Shown piece after piece: positions 55,121-63,624 of a stretch of DNA of 64,000 nucleotides (the first letter of the stretch is position 1; the number at the start of each line of letters is the position of its first letter). A program made the position numbers and the translations under genes. The notes below the pieces were generated by a model. It did not search any database. It was given only the letters and a program-made list of their open reading frames with translations, and was not told the DNA's origin. The stretch covers positions 386,501 to 450,500 of the forward strand of contig NZ_JABXYT010000001.1 of NCBI RefSeq assembly GCF_013394775.1, written 5' to 3'. The stretch comes from Oribacterium sp. oral taxon 102 (GTDB taxonomy: Bacteria; Bacillota; Clostridia; Lachnospirales; Lachnospiraceae).

Positions 55121-55987
55121 TTAATGGGCACTCATAACGGATTTCGCCAGGGATCCGGTCTTGAAGAGTGAGAAGCACAAAAGGACCGTGTATCCCAGGA
55201 CGCCCCAGATGCTTCCGATGATGTCATCCGAGAATGCGACTGTCTGCACCAATACCGCATAGATAGCGATACAGATCATGATCAGGAATCCCTGGAAGCC
55301 AAGGGCCATCAGGGCTCTCAGATAGTTCTGGCCGATATGGCTCTGTTCCCGGTTTCCGAAGGTGGAGAACGGGATCGGTGCCAGGCTCGTCATGAGGTAG
55401 ATCTCCATCATACGGCCATAGACGATCACGAAGATCGCAACGGACAGGATCGTGGAACAGATCTGGACGATGAAGGACTGCAGGAACAGCCCCAATAGTT
55501 CTCCCAGCTCCATTGCCTCCAGGCTTTCCCGTATGGTTTCAAGCGTTGCCGCATCGACCGCCGTGGATCCTGAGATCAGGCCTGCGCTGGAATTCACCAC
55601 GTACTGGGCGACATCGAAGACCGCCATGACGATATTGAAGGTGTTGGTGATCAGCATGACCGCCACGAAGGTCTTGAAGATCCATTTGAAGAAGATCCAG
55701 GTTTCAAAGTTTGCCAGGTTGTTGTGTTCGATGATCAGCTGAATCAGTTCATAACAGGCGATAAACGTGAGAAACATGCCTGCGATGGGAATGATGACAG
55801 ATTCGGAGATATTCCGCACCAGGGCGAAAACCTCCGGCGAGAAACTCGCCGGGGTGCTTCCGACCTGGGTGGCTACATCCGCCACCTGCCTGTTGACGGC
55901 ATCAAACATACCTGACAAGTTGTTCATAATGCCGTCTACCAGCATACCCTTGAGCCATTCAGCGATCTGCTCTAATAGCGCTCCCAA
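55121..55987 (-). CDS. VirB6/TrbL-like protein (CD1112 family)
   Basis: The 288-residue protein has a short amphipathic N-terminus (EQIAEWLKGMLVDGIMNNLSGMFDAV) and several membrane helices. It is the polytopic VirB6/TrbL-like subunit of CTn conjugation channels. Its helical segments include IIPIAGMFLTFIACYELIQLI and FLIMICIAIYAVLVQTVAF. It is followed by PrgI, 15 nt away. Confidence 0.88.
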   Translation of the reverse strand: MGALLEQIAEWLKGMLVDGIMNNLSGMFDAVNRQVADVATQVGSTPASFSPEVFALVRNISESVIIPIAGMFLTFIACYELIQLIIEHNNLANFETWIFFKWIFKTFVAVMLITNTFNIVMAVFDVAQYVVNSSAGLISGSTAVDAATLETIRESLEAMELGELLGLFLQSFIVQICSTILSVAIFVIVYGRMMEIYLMTSLAPIPFSTFGNREQSHIGQNYLRALMALGFQGFLIMICIAIYAVLVQTVAFSDDIIGSIWGVLGYTVLLCFSLFKTGSLAKSVMSAH

Positions 55988-56010
55988 GGGCTGGCACCTC
56001 CTTTATCCGT

Positions 56011-56226
56011 TTAACCGAAGAGACCGGAAAGAAGAGGCACCAGTACAACGCCGATCAGAGCGACACCGCCGCCAGCCATCAGCTGCTTCATGCCCTGGGA
56101 TTTGGCACCGGGGTTATCGTTGCCGTAGCCTTCGAGCAGATTGATCGCACCCCAGATACCGAGACCGGCACCGAGAGCGATGACGAGCGTCTGCAGTACA
56201 CCGACTGCACTGTTGAAAAATGCCAT
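56011..56226 (-). CDS. Maff2-family membrane protein, copy 1
   Basis: The 71-residue protein (MAFFNSAVGVLQTLVIALGA, then MAGGGVALIGVVLVPLLSGLF) has two hydrophobic helices and matches the Maff2 (VirB2-like pilin-type) family in CTns. It is 69 of 71 residues identical to copy 2 at 58017-58232 (VV versus IT in one place). It precedes the VirB6-like gene as in related elements. A hairpin with T-run lies upstream. Confidence 0.9.
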   Translation of the reverse strand: MAFFNSAVGVLQTLVIALGAGLGIWGAINLLEGYGNDNPGAKSQGMKQLMAGGGVALIGVVLVPLLSGLFG

Positions 56227-56315
56227 AAGACGTTTCCTCCTTTGTTTGCTCCGCTTCAAGCGGGTGATAATGAAAAATCCCTTCTCCCACATGTGCACCT
56301 GCAGGAAAAGGGCAT

Positions 56316-56355
56316 AAAAAAAGCCGGGGACTGATTCGCGAGTCAGTTCCCGGCT
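56316..56355 (-). terminator. Hairpin plus T-run upstream of maff2 copy 1 (attenuator-like)
   Basis: 56322-56334 pairs with 56343-56355 (13 bp, one A/C-type mismatch) and is followed by seven T on the minus strand, then ATGCCC. TTACATAGC precedes it. The cargo GNAT genes end just before it; the conjugation genes start just after. Confidence 0.65.
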
Positions 56356-56376
56356 ATGTAAAGATCAGTATTTAGT

Positions 56377-56916
56377 TTATTTCATTTGCTTCTCGAAGCG
56401 GAACATCCCGTCGAACCCTTCACCCTCATAATTGTTTTCTTCGCCGGTTTCCGGATCGTGAGGATCCGGATGATGGCTGTTGAAGAACTCGACGATATGG
56501 AACCCGCATTTGTTGACATAGAAATGGATGTTCCGTGTTTCGAAGTAGGGAGTACAAGTCTCCCAGACTTTTGTTTCCGGATACAGGCGTTCAACTTCCT
56601 GCCAGGCAGCATAGCCGATGCCTTTGCTGTGTGCCCTGGGATGGACAAACAGCAGTTCCAGCTCATTATGCTGGGTCGCTTCGTCGATCTTCAGAACAAG
56701 ACCGCCGACCATTTTTCCATCTTCCCGAATAACATAGGCTGTACCGTGGTCGATACTATTCTCTATCGTTTTGCGGGAAATGATCTCGCCGTCTTCCTCA
56801 AAATGATTGTCACGTTCTCCGAATTCTTCCATTGCCCCGTATTTGAAAGCGTACTGGTTGTCGAGAATGAATTGCTCCCGGTCATCCTCAGTAAGCCGGG
56901 TAAGGGTAATGATCAT
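56377..56916 (-). CDS. GNAT acetyltransferase (cargo)
   Basis: The 179-residue protein has LELLFVHPRAHSKGIGYAAWQEVERLYPE (motif A) and HFYVNKCGFHIVEFFNSHHPDPH. It is related to the next gene (both end with a NKCG-aromatic-x-IV segment) and overlaps it by 4 nt. The two sit between duplicated maff2 genes. Substrate unknown. Confidence 0.88.
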   Translation of the reverse strand: MIITLTRLTEDDREQFILDNQYAFKYGAMEEFGERDNHFEEDGEIISRKTIENSIDHGTAYVIREDGKMVGGLVLKIDEATQHNELELLFVHPRAHSKGIGYAAWQEVERLYPETKVWETCTPYFETRNIHFYVNKCGFHIVEFFNSHHPDPHDPETGEENNYEGEGFDGMFRFEKQMK

Positions 56917-57413
56917 TTTGTTTTTCTCCTTATCCGTTTCTCAAACACATAGTCTGCCGTATTGGCTTCCCGGTCAAAACCGACGACTTTTACGATCCGG
57001 TATCCGCATTTATTGACATAAAATACAGTATTTCTTACGACGTTCGACGGAGTGATCAGCCGGAATACCTTTGTGTCCGGGAAATAGCCCTCCACCAAAG
57101 CAAGCGCTTCCTTTCCGGTGCCTTTGCTCTGATACTCGACGATGAGAAAGAATATCTCGATCTCTCGGCTGTTTTTACCCGTTTCTTCTACGATCGCGCC
57201 GCCGACGAAGCGGCCGTCATCTTTTATGGACAGAACCGTATATTGGGGATCATCCATGATCTTTTTCAGATCATATTCACCCCGGTCATCCTCAGCAGCT
57301 CCGGGAACGATACCGTCAGGAAAGTATCTGGCGTGGACATTGAAAGCAGCCTCATCTGCTTTGTTAAACAGATCGGCCTCTTCTTTTTTCAATGGTTGTA
57401 CTTCTAAATGCAT
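56913..57413 (-). CDS. GNAT acetyltransferase (cargo)
   Basis: The 166-residue protein has motif A (EIEIFFLIVEYQSKGTGKEALALVEGYFPD) and NTVFYVNKCGYRIVKVVGFDRE. The shared NKCG segment and gene order suggest an old tandem duplication with the downstream gene. It lies after a hairpin-rich non-coding stretch. Confidence 0.88.
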   Translation of the reverse strand: MHLEVQPLKKEEADLFNKADEAAFNVHARYFPDGIVPGAAEDDRGEYDLKKIMDDPQYTVLSIKDDGRFVGGAIVEETGKNSREIEIFFLIVEYQSKGTGKEALALVEGYFPDTKVFRLITPSNVVRNTVFYVNKCGYRIVKVVGFDREANTADYVFEKRIRRKTK

Positions 57414-57426
57414 GACAGCCTCCTAA

Positions 57427-57550
57427 ATAAATAGCCCGGTTTCTACGCAACTATCGTTACGAAAAACCGAGCGCACTCGACACCTTATCTGGCAGGCGGC
57501 CTGCAAAGCTTTCGCTTTACGATCCCCTGTGCTACGGCACACTGCCCTCC
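57427..57550 (-). ncRNA. Candidate structured RNA between cargo GNATs and CD1845-like gene
   Basis: Three adjacent perfect hairpins lie at 57492-57504 (GCAGG-cgg-CCTGC), 57505-57518 (AAAGC-TTTC-GCTTT, GAAA loop on the minus strand) and 57528-57541 (TGTGC-TACG-GCACA). An alternative closing pair is GGCAG 57491-57495 / CTGCC 57542-57546. A longer imperfect hairpin covers about 57434-57470. No frame is convincing. It could be a small RNA or a riboregulator of the GNAT genes. Confidence 0.45.
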
Positions 57551-57612
57551 GGTGACTGATATTTGATTTATAAAATTATTATACCATTAAAATCGCAGTT
57601 TTTCAAGAAGAA

Positions 57613-57906
57613 TCAAGACCGCATGAAGCTTCCAATGCTCTCACTGGCCATCTGTAATACGCCTTCGATCACTCCGGTTCCGGCAGTGATCAGGATCAGA
57701 AAGACTTCCATTACGATTAGGATCGCCATGGAATTCCAGGTATGCTGCACGATGGTGAAGATGATGCAGCCAAACACGATCAACATCAGCGCGCCGAGAA
57801 TAAAGGACGAAACTTCCATACCTATCTTAACCAGCAGTCGGAGGATGGCAAGAAGCAGTACAACCGGCAGCAGAAGTATTTTCCCAATCAGTTTTATCAG
57901 AAACAT
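57613..57906 (-). CDS. CD1845-like membrane protein
   Basis: The 97-residue protein has several hydrophobic helices (KILLLPVVLLLAILRLLV, SFILGALMLIVFGCIIFTIV, MAILIVMEVFLILITAG). It matches small membrane proteins near maff2 in CTns (CD1845 family). Probably part of the conjugation channel. Confidence 0.72.
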   Translation of the reverse strand: MFLIKLIGKILLLPVVLLLAILRLLVKIGMEVSSFILGALMLIVFGCIIFTIVQHTWNSMAILIVMEVFLILITAGTGVIEGVLQMASESIGSFMRS

Positions 57907-58016
57907 CGTAGAGTCCTCCTATCTTTAGTTCCATTGTAGTCGATATTTCCAGTGATTCAAGGATGTCACCGACTATGTAAGATGCGGGACGTATCCCGCA
58001 TCCCTTTCCGGCTTGA

Positions 58017-58232
58017 TCAGCCGAACAGGCCGGAAAGAAGAGGCACCAGGGTGATGCCGATAAGAGCGACACCGCCGCCGGCCATCAGCTGCTTCATGCC
58101 CTGGGACTTCGCGCCGGGGTTATCGTTGCCGTAACCCTCAAGCAGGTTGATGGCACCCCAGATACCGAGACCGGCACCGAGGGCGATGACGAGCGTCTGC
58201 AGTACGCCGACTGCACTGTTGAAAAATGCCAT
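58017..58232 (-). CDS. Maff2-family membrane protein, copy 2
   Basis: This is the second 71-residue Maff2 gene, almost identical in protein to copy 1. Its DNA differs at several synonymous sites, so the duplication is not fresh. In the usual CTn order maff2 follows traG, so this is likely the original position or one end of a duplication that now brackets the cargo. A hairpin (57982-58001) follows the stop. Confidence 0.9.
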   Translation of the reverse strand: MAFFNSAVGVLQTLVIALGAGLGIWGAINLLEGYGNDNPGAKSQGMKQLMAGGGVALIGITLVPLLSGLFG

Positions 58233-58415
58233 AAAGGCCTCCTTAAATGTTCCCCATACGGGGTGGAATAGGTTTTGTCTGATATTCCGGTTCACGAGCG
58301 AGCCCCTCGTCTCAATCGCCTCTACAGGCAGTGGGTGCTTGATCCTCTGATCAGACAGCAAAGCGATCCGGGCTTTTGATCCGAACCGCTATGTACGGCA
58401 GCCCGGAGGCTGCCT

Positions 58416-59225
58416 TCAGGCCTCTATGACATCGTACTCATCATCTGCTTTCAGCTTCATGCGCCGGTTCAGGTACTTCTCGATGTCAAAAGTGTATTTC
58501 TTGTCATAATCGGACGTGTACTTGTAGTTCGGGTGCTGGGTGATATCGTACTTGTCCGACAGAAACGGTCTGACGCCCCTGAGCTGCAAAACGCACTTGC
58601 TGCCGTTCATGACAGCCAGTTCATCCCGGCTCATCAATTCTTTTCCGAGCTTCTGGTAGTTGGTGCCGTAGCTCGGACTGTTGCCTCTGGTGTCAGAAGT
58701 ATTGAACGTATCAATGGTTTCCTTGCCCAGGGCTTCTGCAAGCTCCTTCAGTGTCGTAGGCTCAGATCCTCCGAGGAAGACCTGGGAATCCATGTTGCCG
58801 ATGATAGTGTCGGCATTATCCTTGTAGATCGCCTTCAACTGGGATCTGGCCTGCAGGACAAGACATGCTGAGATCTCACGGCTTCGGATCGTGGCCACCA
58901 GCTTTTCCAGGTTAGGAATCTGGCCGATATTTGCAGCCTCATCGATCAGGCACCGGACATGGACAGGAAGCCTGCCGCCGTACACGTCATCCACCTTTTC
59001 ACATAACAGGTTGAATAGCTGGGTGTAGATCATGGAGATCAGGAAGTTGAAGGTGGCATCCGTATCCGACATGATCAGGAACAGTGCTGTCTTCCGGTCT
59101 CCGATGGTATCCAGCTCCAGCTCATCGTAGGCTGTGATCTCTCTGAGTTCCTGAATATCAAAGACCGCCAGCCTTGCCCCACATGAAATGAGGATCGACT
59201 TGGCGGTCTTACCTGTTGCTACTTG
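58416..59225 (-). pseudogene. traG: TraG/VirD4 coupling protein, 5' part removed by insertion
   Basis: The frame is open from 59225 (QVATGKTAKSILISCGARLA, then VFDIQELREIT) to 58416 and encodes about the last 270 residues of the T4SS coupling ATPase. DEAANIGQIPNLEKLVATIRSREI and FLGGSEPTTLKELAEALGKETI show the family. The upstream half, including the membrane anchor and Walker A, is missing because the nested element starts here; the next codon upstream is TGA. An internal ATG at 59072 could make a smaller protein, but without the nucleotide-binding half it should not function. The hairpin 58397-58414 follows the stop. Confidence 0.85.
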
Positions 59226-59236
59226 TCAAGGACTTT

Positions 59237-59422
59237 TTAATCAAAATCATCTTTTTTTTCGTCCGATTTTCTCCAAAATTCCCTCAACATTATCCTTTTT
59301 AGTTTATCCTGCATAGTTTCACTGCTTTTATCATTAAAATGGACAATCACCTCATAAGTGGTCTTTCCAATCTTCTTTATCGTCTTTGTTCCTGTAGTTT
59401 GTTCGTTTCTTTTTTCTTGCAT
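59237..59422 (-). CDS. TnpW-family transposon protein
   Basis: From ATG 59422 (GGAGAG upstream) the 61-residue protein reads MQEKRNEQTTGTKTIKKIGK and continues TTYEVIVHFNDKSSETMQDK, a strong match to TnpW of Tn4451-like elements. It normally lies at one end of the element. It is at the traG junction here. Confidence 0.78.
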   Translation of the reverse strand: MQEKRNEQTTGTKTIKKIGKTTYEVIVHFNDKSSETMQDKLKRIMLREFWRKSDEKKDDFD

Positions 59423-59506
59423 ATTCTCTCCTTTGCAATAAAAAATGACGATTAGTGATTTTTTCCAATCGTCATTAGCCAATATTTATTCATTTTTTTG
59501 ATGTTT

Positions 59507-60622
59507 TTAATTATCCGTATCTATTTCTTTGATCTTTTTCTCTATTTCTTCAATACTCGGCAAACTGCTCTTATATTCTGCTTCAAGTAATTTAGTAATC
59601 TCATATTTGCTTATACCTATAGGTTGCGATATTTGTTCTAATGAATATTCACAAACGACATCGTTTTTATCTTTGCAAATAAGAAGTCCAATCGTAGCAT
59701 TATCTCTATCAGTTTTTAGCTCTCTATTCACTGCTGTTACATAGAAATTAAGCTGTCCTAAATGTTCCGGCTTAAACTTCTCCGCTTTCAGTTCTATAAC
59801 AATGTAAGAATGGAGTTTCAAATTGTAAAACAGTAAATCAATATAAAAATCATCTCCATTTATATTTATGTGATATTCTTTGCCTATGTAGGCAAATCCC
59901 TCGCCAAGTTCAAGTAAAAAATCAGAAATCTTGTCAACCAGTTCTTTTTGAAGTTCCCTTTCATCATATCCTTCACGAATGGTAAGAAAATCAAAATTAT
60001 ATGGATCTTTTAATGTCTGTCTTGCAAGATCTGATTGCAGAGCGGGTAACCTTTTTTCAAAGTTTGTTATAGATTTTCCTTCCCTGCCATATAATCCACT
60101 TTCAATTTGATGTACAAGTACATTCCTACTCCATCCGTTCTCAATAGTTTTATCAACATAATATATGGCTTCATCAATGGTCTTGCACTTATTTATTATT
60201 CTTTGATTATGTCCCCAAGGTATCTGTTTAATATGGTTGATAACTCTTTCATCAAATTGGGCTACAGGCTGTAGTCCTTTTGAATTGCTGTCGTTATTTT
60301 CTATTTCGGCTACACCTTGTAGCCCTTTTATATAAAATGAATACCATCTTCTGATATACTTAATATTTGTTTCAGAAAAACCTTTCATATCAGGAAATTC
60401 TTTTTGTAAATCTTTAGCTAACGATTTTATAAAGGCATCTCCCCATGAATGTTGTTCTTGATTTTTTACAATGTATTCTCCCAAAGTCCAATATAAATCT
60501 AACAACTCATAATTTACCTTTATTGCAGCTTTAAGTTGGCTACTTCTTACTTTCTCTTTTAACTCTGACAATAGCTTTTTATACTCACTATCACTTGTGA
60601 TAGACAGCTCTTTATTATCCAA
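59507..60622 (-). CDS. DUF1016/YhcG-like PDDEXK nuclease (TTG start)
   Basis: The 371-residue protein has the N-terminal DUF1016 domain (LLDLYWTLGEYIVKNQ, FSETNIKYIRRWYSFY) and a PDDEXK nuclease core (FYIDLLFYNLKLHSYIVIELK). AGGAGG is placed to initiate at TTG 60622. Such proteins may act in recombination or repair; the role here is unknown. It is a common cargo protein on mobile elements. Confidence 0.85.
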   Translation of the reverse strand: MDNKELSITSDSEYKKLLSELKEKVRSSQLKAAIKVNYELLDLYWTLGEYIVKNQEQHSWGDAFIKSLAKDLQKEFPDMKGFSETNIKYIRRWYSFYIKGLQGVAEIENNDSNSKGLQPVAQFDERVINHIKQIPWGHNQRIINKCKTIDEAIYYVDKTIENGWSRNVLVHQIESGLYGREGKSITNFEKRLPALQSDLARQTLKDPYNFDFLTIREGYDERELQKELVDKISDFLLELGEGFAYIGKEYHININGDDFYIDLLFYNLKLHSYIVIELKAEKFKPEHLGQLNFYVTAVNRELKTDRDNATIGLLICKDKNDVVCEYSLEQISQPIGISKYEITKLLEAEYKSSLPSIEEIEKKIKEIDTDN

Positions 60623-60796
60623 AGGTCATACCTCCTCACTCATAATAATATTTAATTATACCAAATTTATCAATATTTTTCATCTGCTAATTTCCTTCAA
60701 GTTGAGTTTTAAGACTGATTTTATCCATAGACATGCTTTGATACCTCTTTTAGTCTTAACGCTCTAAAAACGCCTTTACACCGCCTTGTATGATAG

Positions 60797-61510
60797 CTAT
60801 AAATGTTCCCCCTTGTCATAATCTTCAAAAGTCGGAATCTTGCCGGTCTTTTTCTGTGATAGTTTATCCTTGTCTTGCTCATACCAATTAAGGATAGTTA
60901 CATAATGGTCTTGATATGTCTTTCCTGTACTCTTGATATATCTTGACAGTTTTTCAATCATCGTGTCGGTATGACTTTGTAGCTTTTCTTGTAATGCCTT
61001 ATATTGTTCGTCTGTAAGGATAATGTTTTGATATTCTCCATATTTTTTTGAATTGGGGAGAGGGGTACTTTCTACTCTCCCCTTATCTATACTAACCTTA
61101 TCTAATCTACCCTTATCTATACTGGGTTGACCATTTGTCAACCTTTGGTCAACCAAATGACAACCAACCTCTTTGATATACATTCCGTTTTTAGTTTGGG
61201 ATAGGCTCTGCACCTCATTTTCATAAAGGGTCGGCTTGTACCTGTCTTTACGGATAAAGTTGTTGATTTTCCAATGGGTAATGACGATAATTCCTTGTTC
61301 AAAGACAATCACAAAGCCTTTGGCAATAAGTATTTTCAGGTCATCTTCATTCGCTCCGATAATCTTGATGATTTTTTTAGGGTTATTTACAAAGCCGTCA
61401 TCATCTGCCCTCATTGATAGATGAAAATATAGGCATTGACTACTTAAAGGCATGTCTAAAAATAAGTCGCTATCCACTATCTTGAGTGAAAACATTCTTT
61501 TATCTGCCAT
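60797..61510 (-). CDS. Replisome-organiser-like replication protein
   Basis: The N-terminal 100 residues (KIVDSDLFLDMPLSSQCLYFHLSMRADDDGFV and KFVIVFEQGIIVITHWKINNFIR-like segments) match phage replisome organisers with a winged-helix DNA-binding domain. The C-terminus (YQNIILTDEQYKALQEKL, then LNWYEQD) fits a DnaD-like or helicase-loading region. It probably starts replication of the excised element. The middle of the gene encodes a repeat (SIDKGR twice) where iteron-like DNA repeats occur (61081-61169), as in lambda O-type genes that contain their own origin. Confidence 0.75.
   Translation of the reverse strand: MADKRMFSLKIVDSDLFLDMPLSSQCLYFHLSMRADDDGFVNNPKKIIKIIGANEDDLKILIAKGFVIVFEQGIIVITHWKINNFIRKDRYKPTLYENEVQSLSQTKNGMYIKEVGCHLVDQRLTNGQPSIDKGRLDKVSIDKGRVESTPLPNSKKYGEYQNIILTDEQYKALQEKLQSHTDTMIEKLSRYIKSTGKTYQDHYVTILNWYEQDKDKLSQKKTGKIPTFEDYDKGEHL
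61081..61169. repeat. Iteron-like repeats inside the replication gene (candidate origin)
   Basis: CCTTATCTA occurs at 61081, 61096 and 61111, spaced exactly 15 bp. GTCAACC or GACAACC occurs at 61137, 61148 and 61159, spaced exactly 11 bp, and an inverted GGTTGAC lies at 61125-61131. The repeats sit in the linker-coding part of the replication gene. The arrangement is typical of an internal replication origin. Confidence 0.6.
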
Positions 61511-61590
61511 TTTTCTCTCCTCTCTTAGTTTTTTAAGGATGTCGTGATTTACGGCACCCTTCGTTTTTGATGTTATCCCATTTTAGGACT

Positions 61591-63231
61591 TCATCTTTCC
61601 TCATTCCTGTAATAGTTCTTTGTCTTTTCCTTTCGTTTTTCGTAGGCTTCTTGTTGCTCCTGATATTTCTTAATCTGTGCAATGACACTTGGTTTTTCTC
61701 CTCTCTTAATTGCCTTGTCAATCTCAATAGATAGGTCTATGCCATAATCCTCATTGACCGTTTTTACGGCATACTTGATATGATTGATACTTTCGTATTC
61801 TTCTTTGATTTTTTGAGATTGTCTGTTGAGTTTTGATATTTCACTTTCAAGACTTTGGATTTCTTTCTTCCAATCTTTAGACTTAATCGCCGATGAGCCT
61901 GTTATCTTTTCAAGGATTGCCCTTGCTCTTTTATATTTATCTATCTCATCTTTATGGGAATTGTAAAAGCTATCTTTGAATAAGGATTTACTGTTCCATT
62001 CCTCAAAGACTTGTTTGTTATCTTTGATGATGTCCGCATAGGTGAAGCATTTATTTAAGCTTTCTATCCTTGCGGTTTTTGCCTTAATGTCTTGACTAAT
62101 CTTCTTATTTTTTTCTTGTAATGTACTTATCTTTTCTTGTAGGTCTGCAATGGTCTGCAATTTGTTATCTGATAAATATATCCTTGCTTTTGAAAATCGT
62201 CTTAGGTCTGCACCTATCTTTTTGTTGCTTGCATAGGGATTTAACTTTCTTGCTTTTTCTCCCTGTAAGTCATAATAAATACTGATGTACTCATAGAGAT
62301 TAAAGAGTTCCGCCTTGTTCTCATATTCTTCTTTTTTCTCCTGTTTGTATTCATCATATTTTACTTGCAGACTTCCAAGTAACGAGCCTATCCAAGATGT
62401 AAGTTTGGATAGCTCCTCTTTTAATTTTCTAAATTCTAAATTCAAGGCGATGATTTTTCTGTTTTGGTTTCCTCTTTCTGTCTGTATGCCTTTTTTCTCC
62501 ATTTGGTAACTGCTTGTTCCTAAATGGATTTGCGGAAGTTCTTCTCTACCTTGTTCTTCAAAGGTGCGTGGATCTATTCTCTTTTGGATATTGTTCCTTT
62601 CCAAATATCCATTTGCTTTCTTTGAAAAGTTTTCTCTCCACTCTTTTGCTTTGTCAGGTTCGTTCCAATCATTCAGATTTACTTTTCTTGATTTGTAGTT
62701 TCCACTTTTCAGCTTTATCTTTTCTCCGTTTTCATCAAGGATATATTCTTTTCTGCATTTCGGTTTCCATTTTCCCTCACTATCCATTTCTCTTAAGGTA
62801 AGTAAGATATGGGCGTGTGGTTGTTCTTCATGATCGCTTGCCATAGGATTATGAATACTACAGTCTGCTATCATACCTTTAGAGGTAAAGTTTTCGTCTA
62901 TAAATTCGCTGATTAACTTTATTCTGTCCTGTTCATTTAATTCTCTTGGCAGTTCAAAGAGTAGATTTCTTGCAAGTTGTGAGTTTTTACTTTTTTCGAT
63001 TTTCTCAACTTCATTCCATAGGTATTCTCTGTTTGAAAACTCTTTCGGGATATGTTCCGGCAGAAATATTTTTGAGAATACAAGGTCTGTTTTTTTAGAA
63101 TAGTCATGTGTTTTTCCATAGTATTCATCTTGTAATTTATCTCTTGCATTGTATGCAGCTTTTGCAATTACGCTTGCTCCTTTTGACCTTGTAACAATAT
63201 CTACATGGGTATGCAAACTTTTGATTTCCAT
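61591..63231 (-). CDS. MobA/MobL-family relaxase of the nested element
   Basis: The 546-residue protein begins HTHVDIVTRSKGASVIAKAAYNARDKL, the MobA/MobL relaxase N-terminus, with a metal-binding HAHILLTLREMD further on. The long coiled C-terminus is typical of TnpZ/MobL proteins. It should nick the oriT of the nested element so that another conjugative element can mobilise it. A hairpin-rich gap follows upstream. Confidence 0.92.
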   Translation of the reverse strand: MEIKSLHTHVDIVTRSKGASVIAKAAYNARDKLQDEYYGKTHDYSKKTDLVFSKIFLPEHIPKEFSNREYLWNEVEKIEKSKNSQLARNLLFELPRELNEQDRIKLISEFIDENFTSKGMIADCSIHNPMASDHEEQPHAHILLTLREMDSEGKWKPKCRKEYILDENGEKIKLKSGNYKSRKVNLNDWNEPDKAKEWRENFSKKANGYLERNNIQKRIDPRTFEEQGREELPQIHLGTSSYQMEKKGIQTERGNQNRKIIALNLEFRKLKEELSKLTSWIGSLLGSLQVKYDEYKQEKKEEYENKAELFNLYEYISIYYDLQGEKARKLNPYASNKKIGADLRRFSKARIYLSDNKLQTIADLQEKISTLQEKNKKISQDIKAKTARIESLNKCFTYADIIKDNKQVFEEWNSKSLFKDSFYNSHKDEIDKYKRARAILEKITGSSAIKSKDWKKEIQSLESEISKLNRQSQKIKEEYESINHIKYAVKTVNEDYGIDLSIEIDKAIKRGEKPSVIAQIKKYQEQQEAYEKRKEKTKNYYRNEER

Positions 63232-63393
63232 TGTCTTTCACTCCTTTTGATTTATGATTTTTGTATTTTCGGGCATAAGAAAAGCAGATAGATTTTCTTT
63301 AATAATTTTCCATCTGCTTATCTTTATCCATTATTTAATTTTCATATTTTAATATCCTGATGTTGAAAGGTATCTTTACTCCCTTTTTCAAAG

Positions 63394-63512
63394 GGCGCAA
63401 AGATACACCGTTTAACTACGGTGCTTTGCGTTCCTGCGGAAAGCTATTAGCTCCGCTAAGGAAACAAAAACGCTAAAGCATTTTTATTTGTTCAAGGGGG
63501 TTACTCCCCCTT
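63394..63512. other. Candidate oriT region upstream of MobA/MobL relaxase
   Basis: Three inverted repeats lie in the gene-free gap 63232-63624: CGCAAAG/CTTTGCG with inner CACCG/CGGTG (63396-63430), GCGGA/TCCGC (63436-63456) and AAGGGGG-TTACT-CCCCCTT (63494-63512). The location between DUF3847 and the relaxase is where Tn4451-type elements keep their transfer site. The rest of the gap holds no convincing gene. Confidence 0.45.
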
Positions 63513-63624
63513 AGACCCCTGTGAACTTTGTTTTTTGTAGATTTTTCAAATCCACAAAAAAGCAAAGTGTTAAAATGTTTCTCACTTTGCTCCATCTCAA
63601 TCCCTAATACATTTTCTGTTTTTC

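Noticed and set aside
57957..57970. A 14-nt perfect match (TCAAGGATGTCACC) to the block upstream of integrase 2
   Set aside because: One 14-nt match in 64 kb is expected by chance, and the second block (TTGAGAAAAT) is absent, so it is not evidence of a third recombinase site.
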